Assembly: GCA_013339895.1 (NCBI GenBank)
Contig: JABACO010000001.1
Location: 32,655,501 to 32,719,500 of the forward strand
DNA from: Ephydatia muelleri
Taxonomy: Eukaryota; Porifera; Demospongiae; Spongillida; Spongillidae
Direction: 5' to 3'
DNA: 64,000 bases
This document shows, piece after piece, positions 11,618-23,023 of the stretch. The notes beneath the pieces are model-generated. The model was not told where the DNA came from. It saw nothing but the letters and a program-made list of their open reading frames with translations, and searched no databases. Made by a program: the position numbers and the translations under genes. Each line of letters starts with the position of its first letter. Positions within the stretch are counted from its first letter, which is position 1.

Positions 11618-14600
11618 GTGTTTAAAATTCAATTTGAAATAAAAAGCAAGATGACCGCGTATGTATGGGCCATTTCTGGATATGCACAAGCGGCGTGCTT
11701 GATAACAGTAATCGGGGCATCGACCTATAAGCTATTGGAAAATCTGTTGTCTCCAGAAAAACCCGCAACAAAGAAGCTGGACGAATTAATAGAAGTATTG
11801 CAGCATCATTTTCAACCCAAAGTGATCACAATCGCGGAACGATTCATATTCCATCAACGTAGTCAAGCGGACGGAGAATCGGTGGTAGACTACATGGCTA
11901 AGCTGCGACATCTAGCAAGCACTTGTGACTTTGGACGGTTCTTGGACCAAGCACTTAGAGACAGGTTAGTCTGTGGTCTGAGAAACGCTGCGACACAGAA
12001 ACGACTTCTAGCGGAGGCGGATCTTACGCTCAATCGGGCAGTGGAAATCGCTCAAGGAATGGAAATTGCAGAGCGCAACACACAACAAATACAGTCGGCA
12101 GTAAACGGAGCGTCAATCCCCATCAGTCCCACCACTACCGAAGTGCAGGCACCCGTCCAAGCGGTGCGAAGGTTCAATGGAAGGTCAGATTGCCACCGCT
12201 GCAATGGCAAACACGAGCCATCCAAGTGCCCGTTCATCGAGGCAGAATGTTTCAAATGCAAGAAGCTAGGACACATAGCCAGCGCGTGCAGGTCAAGGAG
12301 TAAAAGATTTTTCAGGCCTCGAGAAGACAGACGAAATGAACAGCAGACTAACACAATTGTGCATCATGGTGTCACAATTGGTGATGTATTCGGTACAACG
12401 GCAAATCAAAAATCAGTGAAACCAATCATTGTAGAAGTGCAGATCAATGGAAGACCTGTAGATATGGAACTAGACACTGGCTCTGCTGTCACTATCCTAA
12501 ATGAGAAGACATGGAAAGAAACACTGGACAGGCCAAAGTTGCAGAAAAGCAACAATAAACTGAAAAGCTATTCTGGGCATCAAATAGCTGTACTAGGTGA
12601 AGTCATGGCCAAGGTCACTGTTAATCAACAAACCGAAGTACTCACAGCAACTGTGGCCGGGACAAGCCACAATAACTTACTTGGTCGAGACTGGCTGCAA
12701 GTATTAAAATTAGACTGGGCAGAAATCGTAGCAGTCAATTCAGTAAGAGAAGATGCATTAACCTCGTTGCTCCAGAAGTATGAACTGGTATTCAAGGAAG
12801 AATTGGGCCATTGCAAGAATATCAAAGCCCACATTGTACTTCAACCAAATGCTGAACCAAAATTTTGCAAACCAAGACCAATTCCATATTCAATTAAAGA
12901 AGCTGTCAGTAAGGACCTGGATCGACTGGAAACATTGGGAGTTCTGGAAAAGATACCTCATTCGGATTGGGCTGCACCTGTTGTTCCTGTTATGAAACCT
13001 TCAGGAGCAGTTCGCATTTGTGGAGACTTCAAAGTCACAGTCAACCCACAAATCAAGGTTGACCAATACCCTCTTCCAAGACCTGAAGAACTGTTTGCAT
13101 CATTAAATGGGGGTCAACAATTTACAAAGCTGGATTTTTCAGAAGCCTACTTGCAGATTGAATTAGATGAAGGTGGACAGGAATGTTTGGTGATCAACAC
13201 ACACAAGGGACTCTACCGGTACAAACGGTTACCATTTGGGGTCAGCTCAGCACCTGCAATATTTCAGCAGGTCATAGATCAAGTAACTCAAGGACTTCAA
13301 GGCACAGCCTGCTATATGGATGACTTGCTAATCACGGGTCACAACAAGGAAGAACACCTTAAAAATTTAGAAGCTGTCCTGAAGCGTATTGAGGAATATG
13401 GGTTTCGTATTAGGAAGGAAAAGTGCTTTTTTCTTCAAGACTCAGTAGAGTACCTGGGACACATAATAGATAAATTAGGAGTTCGTCCATCGCCATCAAA
13501 GGTCGAAGCAATCCTCAAAGCTCCAAAACCAGAAAATCAGATGCAATTGAGGTCATTTCTGGGGGGAGTGACCTATTTCGGAAAGTTCATATAGCACAGC
13601 TATCAGAATTGTCTGCACCATTGAACAGACTATTGCGAAAGGATGTACTTTGGAATTGGGACAAGGCAGCAGATGAAGCTTTCAATAAAATGAAACAAGC
13701 ATTGGCCTCCATGGATGTTCTGGTTCATTATGACCCTGAGCGTTCACTTGGTTTGGCTTGTGATGCTAGTTCAGTTGGAGTGGGAGCAGTCCTCTTTCAC
13801 CGATTTGAAGATGGAACAGAACGTCCAATTGCATATGCATCAAAGACCCTGAATGATGCAGAACGAAACTACTCTCAAATAGAAAGAGAAGCCCTGAGCA
13901 TCATTTATGGAGTTAAAAAGTTTCACCAGTATTTGTTTGGAAGAAGATTTCAATTGGTCACCGATCACAAACCTCTACTGGCTCTTTTTGGATCACAACG
14001 CGGCATTCCAGTTATGGCAGCTAGCCGATTGCAACGTTGGGCACTTGTCTTAGCTGGATACTCATACAGCATAGAGTTCAAAACTACAGACAAACATGGA
14101 AATGCAGACTGTCTTTCTCGTTTACCGATGGGTCCAGATGAGAAATTTGAGAAATATCACACATATGATGCTATAGTTTGCCAAGTTCAACAAGGCCAAC
14201 TGGATTGCCTACCTGTATCAGCAAAAATGATAAAAGAGGCAACACGAAAAGACAAAACACTATGCAAAGTACTACAGTTCATGCAGCAAGGATGGGACAC
14301 CTGTCAACCAGACTTGAAATTGACACCATTCAAAAACAAACAAATAGAACTGACATGTCAAGCAGGATGCATCATGTGGGGTCTCAGAGTGGTGATACCT
14401 ACCAAACTTAGAAGCCAGGTACTGCAAGAACTCCACTCAGCACATTCGGGCATGGTCAGAATGAAAGCACTAGCACGAACACACGTTTGGTGGCCTGGAA
14501 TAGATGCAGAAATCGAACAGCTGGCTAGAAAATGCACAGCTTGTGCTTTAGAAAGTAAAGACCCCTCAAGGGTACCTCTTCATAGCTGGGACTTCCCCTC

Positions 14601-15498
14601 AAGACCATGGCAAAGACTACACATTGATTTTGCAGGTCCATTTCTGGGAAAAATGTGGCTTATAGCAGTTGATGCGCATTCAGAATGGCCAGAAGTGATA
14701 CCGATGCAACTCACTACCTCAGAAAGGACCATCTCAGTACTTTGCCAAATGTTCTGCACGCATGGCTTACCAGAGCAAATTGTCACTGACAATGGACCAC
14801 AATTTACAGCAGCAGAATTCAAACAATTTTGTGAGAAAACTGGTATTAAGCACATACTTGTAGCACCGTATCATCCAAGCTCGAATGGAAAGGCAGAGAG
14901 ATTTGTTCAGACTTTTAAGCAGGCAATGAGCAAAATCCAAAAATGTGGAAATGATTGGGAGAGAAGTCTAGCAAATTTTCTGCTTACATACAGAATTTCA
15001 ACACACCCTACAACCGGGGTAGCTCCGTGTGAATTACTGATGAAGAGGACACTGCGTACCAGGCTGGACCTAATGAGACCAGATATTGGAAATCGAGTAG
15101 AAAACGGAGTAAGGTGCCAACAAAGTATTGCTGCCCCATGTCCCAAAGAATTCAAGGAAGGAGATACAGTTTGGGCTCGAAACTACAGAGAGGGTAACAA
15201 GTGGGTTCCTGGTATTATTCAAAAACAGCAAGGTCCCCTAACCTACAAGGTCAAAATAAGTGAGACACTAATATGGAAACGCCATGTAGATCAGCTAAGA
15301 GCTAGAGTTGAAGAAGCTAATTACTTTACTTTGACCTGTAAACCAACTGTGACTCAAAATGATCAGGATCAGCTTGATGATGCACAGCACCCTTCAGTAC
15401 CTCCAGATCAAGAAGAAGAAGAAACAAATATTGAGCATAATGAAACTCCACCGTGCCGCTACCCTAAAAGAGAACGCCACCCTCCAGTACGATACTAG
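11618..15498 (+). pseudogene. Ty3/gypsy Gag-Pol, frameshifted and 5'-truncated
   Basis: The first open segment (11618-13594, 658 residues) holds partial Gag, two CCHC knuckles (about residues 192-224), an aspartic protease (MELDTGSAV, about 283) and reverse transcriptase (FTKLDFSEAY, YMDD). The second (13609-15498) holds RNase H (LACDASSVGVG), an integrase HHCC zinc finger, a D,D,E core (HIDFAGPF, VTDNGPQF, NGKAERF) and a GPY/F-like module. They are one ancestral frame broken near 13592-13600, where a TAG and a shifted frame occur together. The first ~25 residues do not look like Gag: homology to the gypsy copy at 34-38 kb begins at about residue 28 (LITVIGASTY). The N-terminal Gag and 5' LTR are therefore lost. 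Not expected to be functional. Confidence 0.93.
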
Positions 15499-15748
15499 AA
15501 GGGAGGAATTGTGAGATATGCGGTCATCTGAGATAACCATTGTACTTAACCTAGGGAGCATGCGCACTATAGTTATTGTTATGGACAATACGGGCGCCGC
15601 TAAGAGGCTAAGAGCAAGGCGCAGAAGCACCAGCCTATTGTTGTATTGTGTACTATGAGTATATATGCTGTTGTGTTCTTGTATGTGATATGCTCAACTT
15701 ATAATACAACTTTGGTGACTGGAAATTGGCAACTCGACATACACTACA
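11690..15748 (+). mobile_element. Ty3/gypsy retrotransposon, 5'-truncated copy
   Basis: Retains the body from mid-Gag to a single 3' LTR. A purine-rich tract (AGAAGGGAGGAA) after the stop precedes the LTR. The LTR sequence is not found upstream of 11.6 kb, so the left boundary (~11690) is set only by where Gag similarity starts. Confidence 0.75.
15510..15748 (+). repeat. Presumed 3' LTR of gypsy copy 1
   Basis: Starts TGTGAGATATGCGG directly after the polypurine tract and is taken to end at ...CATACACTACA, giving TG...CA ends and about 239 bp. The end is uncertain because there is no second LTR to compare and no target duplication could be set. Confidence 0.55.
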
Positions 15749-16161
15749 GGAACATCTTCATCAAACACATGTACAGTAGTTGATTTTTCTACATCGTAAA
15801 AACAATGGGTTGGCAGTAGCGCGTAGTGTATCCACTGGATAAACCTTGCTGACAATTGGCATAGGGACCCGTTGTACAGTTGCGCCGTCTTTTCCCCCCA
15901 CTTCCTTAGGTGGCTCTAAAATGAATTATCCATTTTGAATCGTACAATGGCAGTGCCGCAAAAATCACTCTTCTGCACAATCCGCAATCTGCGTACACAA
16001 TCAGACTGCCTAACCTATAGTTCAACTCCCAGGTACTTACTTTGTAATGAAATAACAACAGTTCGTCATTCCGCTTGACAGCGCCCATATCAACCACAGC
16101 GTCTGTAACAAACCAATTGATCCAAGCACTAATTGCCTTTTCTATATCCTGCAAACGATCG
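15749..16161 (-). other. One exon-like segment in otherwise empty sequence
   Basis: On the minus strand about 16150-16045 reads DIEKAISAWINWFVTDAVVD and on to LLLFHYK, bounded by an acceptor (TTTGCAG) and a donor (AAA|GTAAGT). It could be an exon of an unrecognised gene or a chance frame. The rest, including the GTTGGCAGTAGCGCGTAGTG fragment at about 15808 that resembles the repeat at 16162, is non-coding. Confidence 0.3.
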
Positions 16162-16901
16162 GTTGGCATTAGCGTGTAGTGTATGTTGAGGCCGATTTCG
16201 AAAACGTCTCCATTCGAAACTCCTTCTGTTCAAAAATTGTCACACATTTACAATACTCGTAATTCAATATCCGCTGGTAAACCTTGATGACGCCATGCGC
16301 GCGCCGCGTAATTAACGATAAATGAACGGTGCCAGCCCTTAAGTACGTTGAGAGTGCTGAACGACAAAAACTGGAAGAGCTTGCTGCAACACTAATCCAA
16401 CTTGCAAAACAAAAGGTTTTGGAGAACATGCAATAAGGCAGCATATCTTTGACTCACTGAATGAGAAAAAAAGAACAATAGGTTGACTACACTGCAACCT
16501 AATTATTATTATTAATGATTATAGCATGCCTGTCAATATGGGTTGAGTCCTAGTGTTGGGATAGTTAACTAGATTTTTAACTTAACTTGGGTCAGTTTGG
16601 TGCAGCTATTAACTTAACTTACACTTATATAGCCAGGTGGCAGTTAACTATTTTTAAGTACGATAATCAATTCAACGTAACTTAACTAGTTTTATTCTTT
16701 AACTGGAGATAATGAATTAGTTAAAGTTCCACAGTACAATGGTATTCAAACTCAATGCGCGCTGACTATGATAACAATGAAGTCTCTGCTTGCCTTCTTG
16801 TCTTTTTTCAAACCCATTGTGCGTGCGCCGTTCGCATCTTTGTGTACTTCAGCGCTTCACACAAAGGGAATCTTTTGTTCCTTTGTTGACGTATATGTAC
16901 A
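16162..16901. repeat. Dispersed repeat, copy A (longer form)
   Basis: Both flanks match the repeat at 39556-39903: 16162-16272 (GGTTGGCATTAGCGTGTAGTG...) and 16684-16901 (AACTAGTTTTATT...GACGTATATGTACAT). Copy A has about 410 bp between these flanks that copy B lacks. That insert contains a short coiled-coil-like plus-strand frame (16330-16434, VESAERQKLEELAATLIQLAK) and a TTAACTTAACTT-rich patch at 16560-16690. Either B is deleted or A carries an insertion. Confidence 0.7.
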
Positions 16902-17035
16902 TAATGTAATACATGTACACTCACTGCACTGTACATGCGATTTTCGAGATTGGAAGTTCTGCTTGTCCCTTGTGGCCTGCGCATTGGATCGGAGTGTTAA
17001 TCGCAAAATAGCAATCGTTGTGCAATTAGTTAAGT

Positions 17036-17449
17036 ATGGAGCTAGAGCTGCGTTCCCATCCATCCAACCCAACACACTTGGGGGATGAAGTAGTAGTACA
17101 AATAACTGAAAGTGAGGATGTTCTCTTTTTATGGTCCATAATCAGCGTTTCTTGGGACAGTGATTGCCGCACTGCACTGCTTAAGAAGATAGCCAAGATG
17201 TGGATCACAGTTCGTGGTTTTTCTTATGCCAGTGCGAGGGTAGAAAAGATGAAGATTGCCCAGCAAAAAACCACAAAGGAATCTAAAGGCCTGAGAAAAA
17301 CGATTTAGTCCATATTATGTGTCTGTTGTAAAAAAAAATTCTAAGTGCTACACATGTATTCGTACCGCTTGTAAGGATTCGTTCGAGGATTGCGCGCGTT
17401 AATTAGTGTTGATTGGCCCCGTTTCCAATCCCTCTATATATTATCTCTG
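17036..17449 (+). pseudogene. P-like transposase C-terminal fragment with element end
   Basis: 17036-17308 encodes ESEDVLFLW, then KMWITVRGFSYASARVEKMK and a basic tail KTTKESKGLRK before the stop. This corresponds to the extreme C-terminus of TNP/P-like transposases, the part missing beyond base 1 in the 0-4 kb copy (which ends at NNEDV). About 110 bp downstream, 17421-17449 is the shared P-like terminal repeat (GTTTCCAATCCCTCT), preceded by TTAATTAGTGTTGAT, also found inside the ends at 56.5 and 60.1 kb. Upstream the element is cut off by unrelated repeat sequence. Confidence 0.65.
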
Positions 17450-18019
17450 TGTGATGTAAGCGTAAGGATTATACCTAGGTAACGCCGGTTGAATTATTAT
17501 GTAACTCCTGAGGTAATCCTCAGGCATATATTATATGCCATTAACTGTGACTGCAACGTGCCCCTTGCAGTAGATGTAATTCTACATGTAGCTGACAGAA
17601 TTGTGCTAGATGTAACCCTAGATGTACCCAAAGTGATTCTAGATGTTTGTGAAGTAATCCTGAGACATACATACCCACAACACACTACACACCACACCCA
17701 CTTCACTATACACACTACTTTTTCCTTGTGCTAACAATCCTTATCGATTTTTTTTCACAGAGTCACAGTCACTGGTAGAGGTAGCCAAGAATGACAGGAG
17801 ATGGAGCCAGCTGCACAAGAAGACTAAATTTGGTCCTTGGTCATTCAGGACAGACAATTCTGGGTATAAATGTGAGAGCACAATTCTCTTTTACTGTAAT
17901 AAGATTGCAATCATTGATTCAGAACTGAGAAGTCAATTGAATTAATGGCTGTACAGGTCATCTCTGCTCTCTTTGTTGAATTCCGTGGCAATAATAATTG
18001 TTTCTGTATGTCCAGCCTG
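17450..18019. other. Non-coding; short palindrome and possible isolated exon
   Basis: A perfect palindrome CCTGAGG-TAAT-CCTCAGG sits at about 17505-17522, followed by degenerate CTAGATGTNAYYCTAGATGT-like repeats (17575-17650). A TTTTTTTTCACAG acceptor at 17760 precedes a short open plus-strand stretch (SLVEVAKNDRRWSQLHKK) of unknown identity. Confidence 0.3.
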
Positions 18020-18330
18020 CACGGTTCTGTCCTTTCGAATTATCCTCCGACAGGATTCATTGATTCTATGCACGAAGCCCAGGTTTTCTCAATGGTTTCC
18101 CCTACACCACATGGATTCATTTGAAGTGTTGATGCTTTCACCATTCCCATCCTCTGGGGCTCCAGCTTCAATTTTCCCAGTCAGCCGGAAACATTGGTAT
18201 GTCTCCTTTCCTCTTGGGTGTATAAAGCTCTCACCATGTTGACCGCAAAGTTTTGCATTGAGCAACTTTGCTCCCTGATTTTTGTCACTGTTCGGGCTGA
18301 TAAGGTGATGATTGGCTTATTAACATTTGG
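18020..18330 (-). pseudogene. Probable BEN-domain exon with a premature stop
   Basis: The minus strand reads MQNFAVNMVRALYTQEERRH, then NVSG, a TGA, and in the same frame LGKLKLEPQRMGMVKASTL and EKTWASCIESMN. The order (hydrophobic helix, EE-R--NVSG, GK--L-P-R, final W--C) matches BEN domains, which bind DNA in chromatin regulators and some transposon-linked proteins. The TGA lies near 18183. The upstream side (18330 onward) passes straight into the 56-bp minisatellite, so the rest of the gene is not visible. The BEN assignment is by motif memory. Confidence 0.5.
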
Positions 18331-18375
18331 ATGAAGATCCTCCACTGGCACAGATTGCGGACTATCTCCTCCCAC

Positions 18376-19310
18376 CTCCTGGTCAGAGCACTCACTACCA
18401 GCATACCTCCTGGTCAGCGCACTCACTATCTCCTCCCCAGGTCTGTGTGCGTACAAGCATACCTCCTGGTCAGCGCACTCACTATCTCCTTCCCAGGTCA
18501 CTGTGCATACAAGCATACCTCCTGGTCAGCGCACTAACTATCTCCTCCCCAGGTCTCTGCGTACAAGCATACCTCCTGGTCAGCGCACTCACTATCTCCT
18601 CTCCTGGTCCCTGTGCATACAAGCATACCTCCTGGTCAGCGCACTCACTATCTCAGCCCCAGGTCTAAGTGCGTACAAGCATACTTCCTGGTCAGCGCAC
18701 TCACAATCTCCGCCCCTGGTCTCTGTGCGTACAAACATACCTCCTGGTCAGCGCACTCACTATCTCCTTCCCAGGTCCCTGTGCGTACAAGCATACCTCC
18801 TGGTCAGCGCACTCACTATCTCTTCCCCAGGTCTCTGCGTACAAGCATACCTCCTGGTCAGCGCACTCACTATCTCCTCCCCAGGTCACTGTGCGTACAA
18901 GCATACCTCCTGGTCAGCGCACTCACTATCTCCTCCCACCTCCTGGTCAGAGCACTCACTATCTCCTCCCCAGTTCTGTGCGCGTACAAGCATACCTCCT
19001 GGTCAGCGCACTCACTATCTCCTTCCCAGGTCCCTGTGCGTACAAGCATACCTCATGGTCAGCGCACTCACGATCTCCTCCCCAAGTCCCTGTGCGTACA
19101 AGTATACCTCCTGGTCAGAGCACTCACTATCTCCTCCTCAGGTCCCTGTGCGTACAAGCATACCTCCTGGTCAGCGCACTCACTATCTCCTACCCAGGTC
19201 TCTGTGCGTACAAGCATACCTCCTGGTCAGCGCACTCACTATCTCCTCCCACCTCCTGGTCAGAGCACTCACTATCTCCTCCCCAGGTCTCTGTGCGTAC
19301 TTGTTCTGCC
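18376..19310. repeat. 56-bp minisatellite, ~16 copies
   Basis: Unit contains ACCTCCTGGTCAGCGCACTC, ACTATCTCCTCCCCAGGT and CTGTGCGTACAAGC. The period is 56 bp with a few shortened units (for example 18355-18420, 18940-18985, 19250-19290). Because 56 is not a multiple of three and the unit lacks stops, all three plus-strand frames stay open and give long artificial proteins of QAYLLVSALTISSPG-type repeats. Confidence 0.95.
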
Positions 19311-20935
19311 TCGAAGCGTTTAACATCCTATCCATACTTAGCTACACGGTTTGCAAAATGATGGTGGGTGGATCTCGATGTGATCAACGATCACATCAAA
19401 ACCGAAGGCTAGTTTGAGGTCCTTTTTGTATGATAGGGAGTTGTAAATAGTTCTTTTGGACTTCTTAGCCACCACCAACCTCCCACCGCAGACCCTGCGA
19501 TGTTTTGTAAGCTGTCTGCAATGAAACTCCATCGCAAAGCATGTATAAAAACCGAAGTGTTGATAATTTTTCAACGATTTTGACTGCGATGTTATATGTC
19601 CTAGATATCGCGTCTCGAGACATGGTTTAGCTTAAATCATTTAACAATGCCCCTAGATTCTGTATTTTATCGTCACAACTCACCTGGAAGTTCAAGAGCC
19701 GCACAAATAGCCCGCCAAAAGATGCACTCTAAACGAATTAAGCTAGGTACCGGCATATTTCACGTAAGAGTACGTCACTGGAATTTTGGTCCTGAAATAT
19801 TTGGTCCCAGACCAAAATTTTTCGGTGAAAATTTTGGTCCGCCCGGACCGATAATTTCGAAAATACGGTCCGCCCTGAAATTTTTTGGTCCAGACGTTGT
19901 TTTCTAAGTCTATGACCACCATCTGCACAATAATCGCTGTAGTACATACATGCATGTAACTAGCTATGTTTGTACTTCTTGAGTTCATTGGCGGGATTAA
20001 GTGGTAAGTGTATTTATAACCACAGATGCTCTCCTCTCGATCAGTTATAATTACACCTATTAAATGCAATATAGGGTACTGCAAGTGATGTTTTGGGACT
20101 CCTTACTCATTGTAGAACCAAAACCGTTTGGAGTTTGTATATCAAGGTCACAGTGTGTCCAGCAAGGTTATCTGCAATTGGCTCAATTGCCCCTGATGTC
20201 TGCTTAGTTGCAGTAGTTCATTTGTGCAACTCATTGTATATAAATACTCAGTAAAGGTAAAGTACCGAAAAATTGGTGATCCAATATTATGTGACGCGGG
20301 TTGCAAATTGTTCAGGTGCATTAAATTCAAGTGAAAGCTGGCTTGTGTTCGTTTGATCGCTGTTGTGGATTGTTTCTGGATTTATTGGTATGTCGATACA
20401 TTGTCTATGCTATGACACAGCTTTGGTTTATTTGTAACGTCTAGTTCAAAATTTCTGGCGCGTAGAAAAAATATGTACCCTTTAGGCTTGGTATAACTTT
20501 TTTGTCTTTAGAGGTACCGGGAAACCGATTAGATGTAAGTACTCCCCAGGTATTAATCTATATGGATTTCAAATTTCATGAACTTTGGTTGATGCCCAAA
20601 GTGTCATCCAACAGCCTATGTGTTTAGATATGGCACGTGCTATGCATAAAGCCAACATACGTCAAAAGTTATTAGGTGGTTAAGCACTGCCCGTATAACA
20701 TGGTTGTGCAACTTTTTAAGAACATTTCTTACCTTTGAGTACCTTATAGCGTTAACAAAGAATAATGACTACCATTATTTTCGAGGTACCGTAAAAAGAA
20801 GTATTTATAATAAACGCAGTTTTGCTATAATTCTACATACTATGAAAATACCATAAATTTTGGCCAATGCCTAAGGCATACCCCAGATTTTTTCTCAGGT
20901 TGTGACTCGTCCCCAGATATCGTATTGTACATTGC
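19311..20935. other. Non-coding; contains an inverted-repeat cluster at 19780-19895
   Basis: No gene recognised. 19780-19895 repeats TTTGGTCC/GGACCAAA in both orientations. AGACCAAAATTTTTC and GAAAATTTTGGTCC (about 19809-19837) form a 13-bp stem over a 3-4-base loop. A related GGACCACTTTTGGC array lies at 56060-56175. Confidence 0.5.
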
Positions 20936-22725
20936 CGCAAAAATGGAACAAACGCATGACTGTGCAACTTTCCAGTGTGCTTACAACCCTAAATGTAACC
21001 CTTTTAAGATGTTAGCATGCTGCAATGATCTGTTAGTGTGTATCTTTCCAAATTAGGATGAAGACTGCAGAAGATTTTAAGAAGTTTTAGTGGTGATATC
21101 AGTGCAGACAATGCACTACATGTTTCAGCAAATAGCTTGGAATTGCATTGCAACAGTTCCTCTCACTTCCTATGTGCTACAATTAGCTGGGGGTACAACA
21201 GATGATTATGCTTTGCATTTTCAGACCTGTTTTAATGTTATTGTAAGTTCATTTGCTGAATATCACAAACTTGACCCAATACAAACCAAGTCAACGATTA
21301 TTCACCACATGATGAACACCCTTACTGACAGCAAAGCAGTGAACCATTGTGTAGTTCAGAGTCTTTTAATCATCACTTGACATTGAACTACTAGAGCTCA
21401 AATGCAATGTGCACCCTCTGCCAAAAGGTGCACAGATCTTCTAAAGGTATATGATAAGGAGTATAATATTATGATCCATTTGGAAATGGTTGTTGTGCAG
21501 TTAATTTTATGTATGCTATGAAAAAGATGTGCTTTAAACAAGGTAAAGGTGACCCAAGAGGATTTAAACAATTTTTGAGGCAAGAAAATATCAAGCCTGG
21601 AATCATTGTGCGCTATGTAGGAAACCTATTCCATCATCTGGCAGGTGTGTTATACTATTTAAGAGAACTATTTAGATACTTCATGTCGTAATGCTACTCG
21701 CTTGCGATCAGCATTACAGAAGGGCTTAAGAAATGACAAATCATTACTGCAATTGCAAGCACTTAGCATTATTGGAAAACTAGTGACTGGGCCTTGGATG
21801 AAATAGCTGTATGGAAATCAAGGCGTCACAAACTTTGATACTATTTCATACAATAAGACATGTTTACAGTACCTAAAGTCATTAAAGGATTGCCCATTAC
21901 TTGTCTTAACAACATGTAAGATATATTTGGAATAGATTTGGACAAAGAGATAGATGCTATACTGCACAAAGTAATTTAAATTTAATGAATGCACTGGGAA
22001 AGCAAGCTTGAATGAAATTTTGTTCCGACTTAACTGGTATCATCGAAGTAATTGAACGACAAATGTATGATGATTACATTGAGGGTAATCTATCCAACAT
22101 TCCAACACCTATGGCAACTCAAACACTCTCTGCCCCTGCACATAATATGTTTGCAGAGAAAACTCTTGGATTAGCTGATTTCCATTTTAGAAATGCACAT
22201 TGGATTTGTTGATGCAAAGGTTAAGTCTACAATAGATAAAACGTTACCATGGCTTTGTTCAAAACCTCGCAATGAGCTGGAAAGAATTATTAAAATTTGT
22301 ATAGGACAGGCTCAAAAGATGAAGTTGCTTCTTCACACCCATGAACTAAATGTTGCTAAGAAGCACGATAAACGACTATTGGAAAGAAACCAGAAAAAAG
22401 TTAGCAGTTATCGAAGAAAGTTACGAAAATACAGAGTGTTGCAGAAGGCAATGCAGAATTGTGTATAGAGTTTCCAGAGATGGATGAATCCCACATAAAT
22501 ATAACAAAAGCAATTCCTGCCAATCCAGAAGTGATTGATGGACTCTACTTTGAACATTTGTGGTTTGTTAACGAAGAAAATGTATTATACCAAGGTAAAA
22601 TTGTAGCAGTTAAGTTATCTAAAAATTGTAAAGTGTATAAGGTAACTGCTACTTACTGGAAACGAGAAGGCAGTCAAGAAGATGGAGATGATGTTTCTCA
22701 ACGACGCTATATGAATTCTTAGTTG
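20936..22725 (+). pseudogene. Transposon-associated gene relic, unassigned family (copy 1)
   Basis: A broken frame can be followed for about 1.7 kb. Segments: 21090-21380 (TIIHHMMNTLTDSKAVNHCV), about 21380-21450 (ELKCNVHPLPK), 21509-21690 (KQGKGDPRGFKQFL, IKPGIIVRYVGNLFHHLAGV), about 21700-21800 (LSIIGKLVTGPWMK), 22012-22212 (SAPAHNMFAEKTLGLADFHF), 22193-22468 (IGFVDAKVKSTIDKTL followed by a Lys/Arg-rich coiled coil) and 22459-22722 (HLWFVNEENVLYQGKIVAV). Several frameshifts and stops separate them. A second copy, inverted, lies at 62350-63292. I recognise the family as a recurrent invertebrate transposon-linked protein but cannot name it; its enzymatic role is unknown to me. Confidence 0.6.
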
Positions 22726-23020
22726 ACTATATCACTGATGAATTGTACATTAGTGAAATTGATATATAACAGTATTCTATACTTCAGAATTGGTAAGATT
22801 AGCTCACAGTTTGTGTAACGAATAGTTGGTTTTTGCAGTATGGTATCATCCTCATGAACTAGAAGGTTGACCCCTCTATAGAAAAGTAATCATTAAAAAC
22901 TGCTAAAAATATTTTTTTTAACAAATACCTGATCCATCATAAAATTTCCCGTTCCTATGCTGCACTAACTGTTGGTACTTCTTTTCTGGTTAGCCCATGC
23001 AGAATTTAGCATTTTCAAGC
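22726..23020. other. Short spacer, nothing recognised
   Basis: AT-rich sequence between two relic genes of opposite orientation; no motif recognised. Confidence 0.4.
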
Positions 23021-23023
23021 ATG

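Noticed and set aside
18327-19417. Three long overlapping open frames (230-304 codons)
   Set aside because: They are the three forward readings of a 56-bp tandem repeat lacking stop codons; no frame is preferred.
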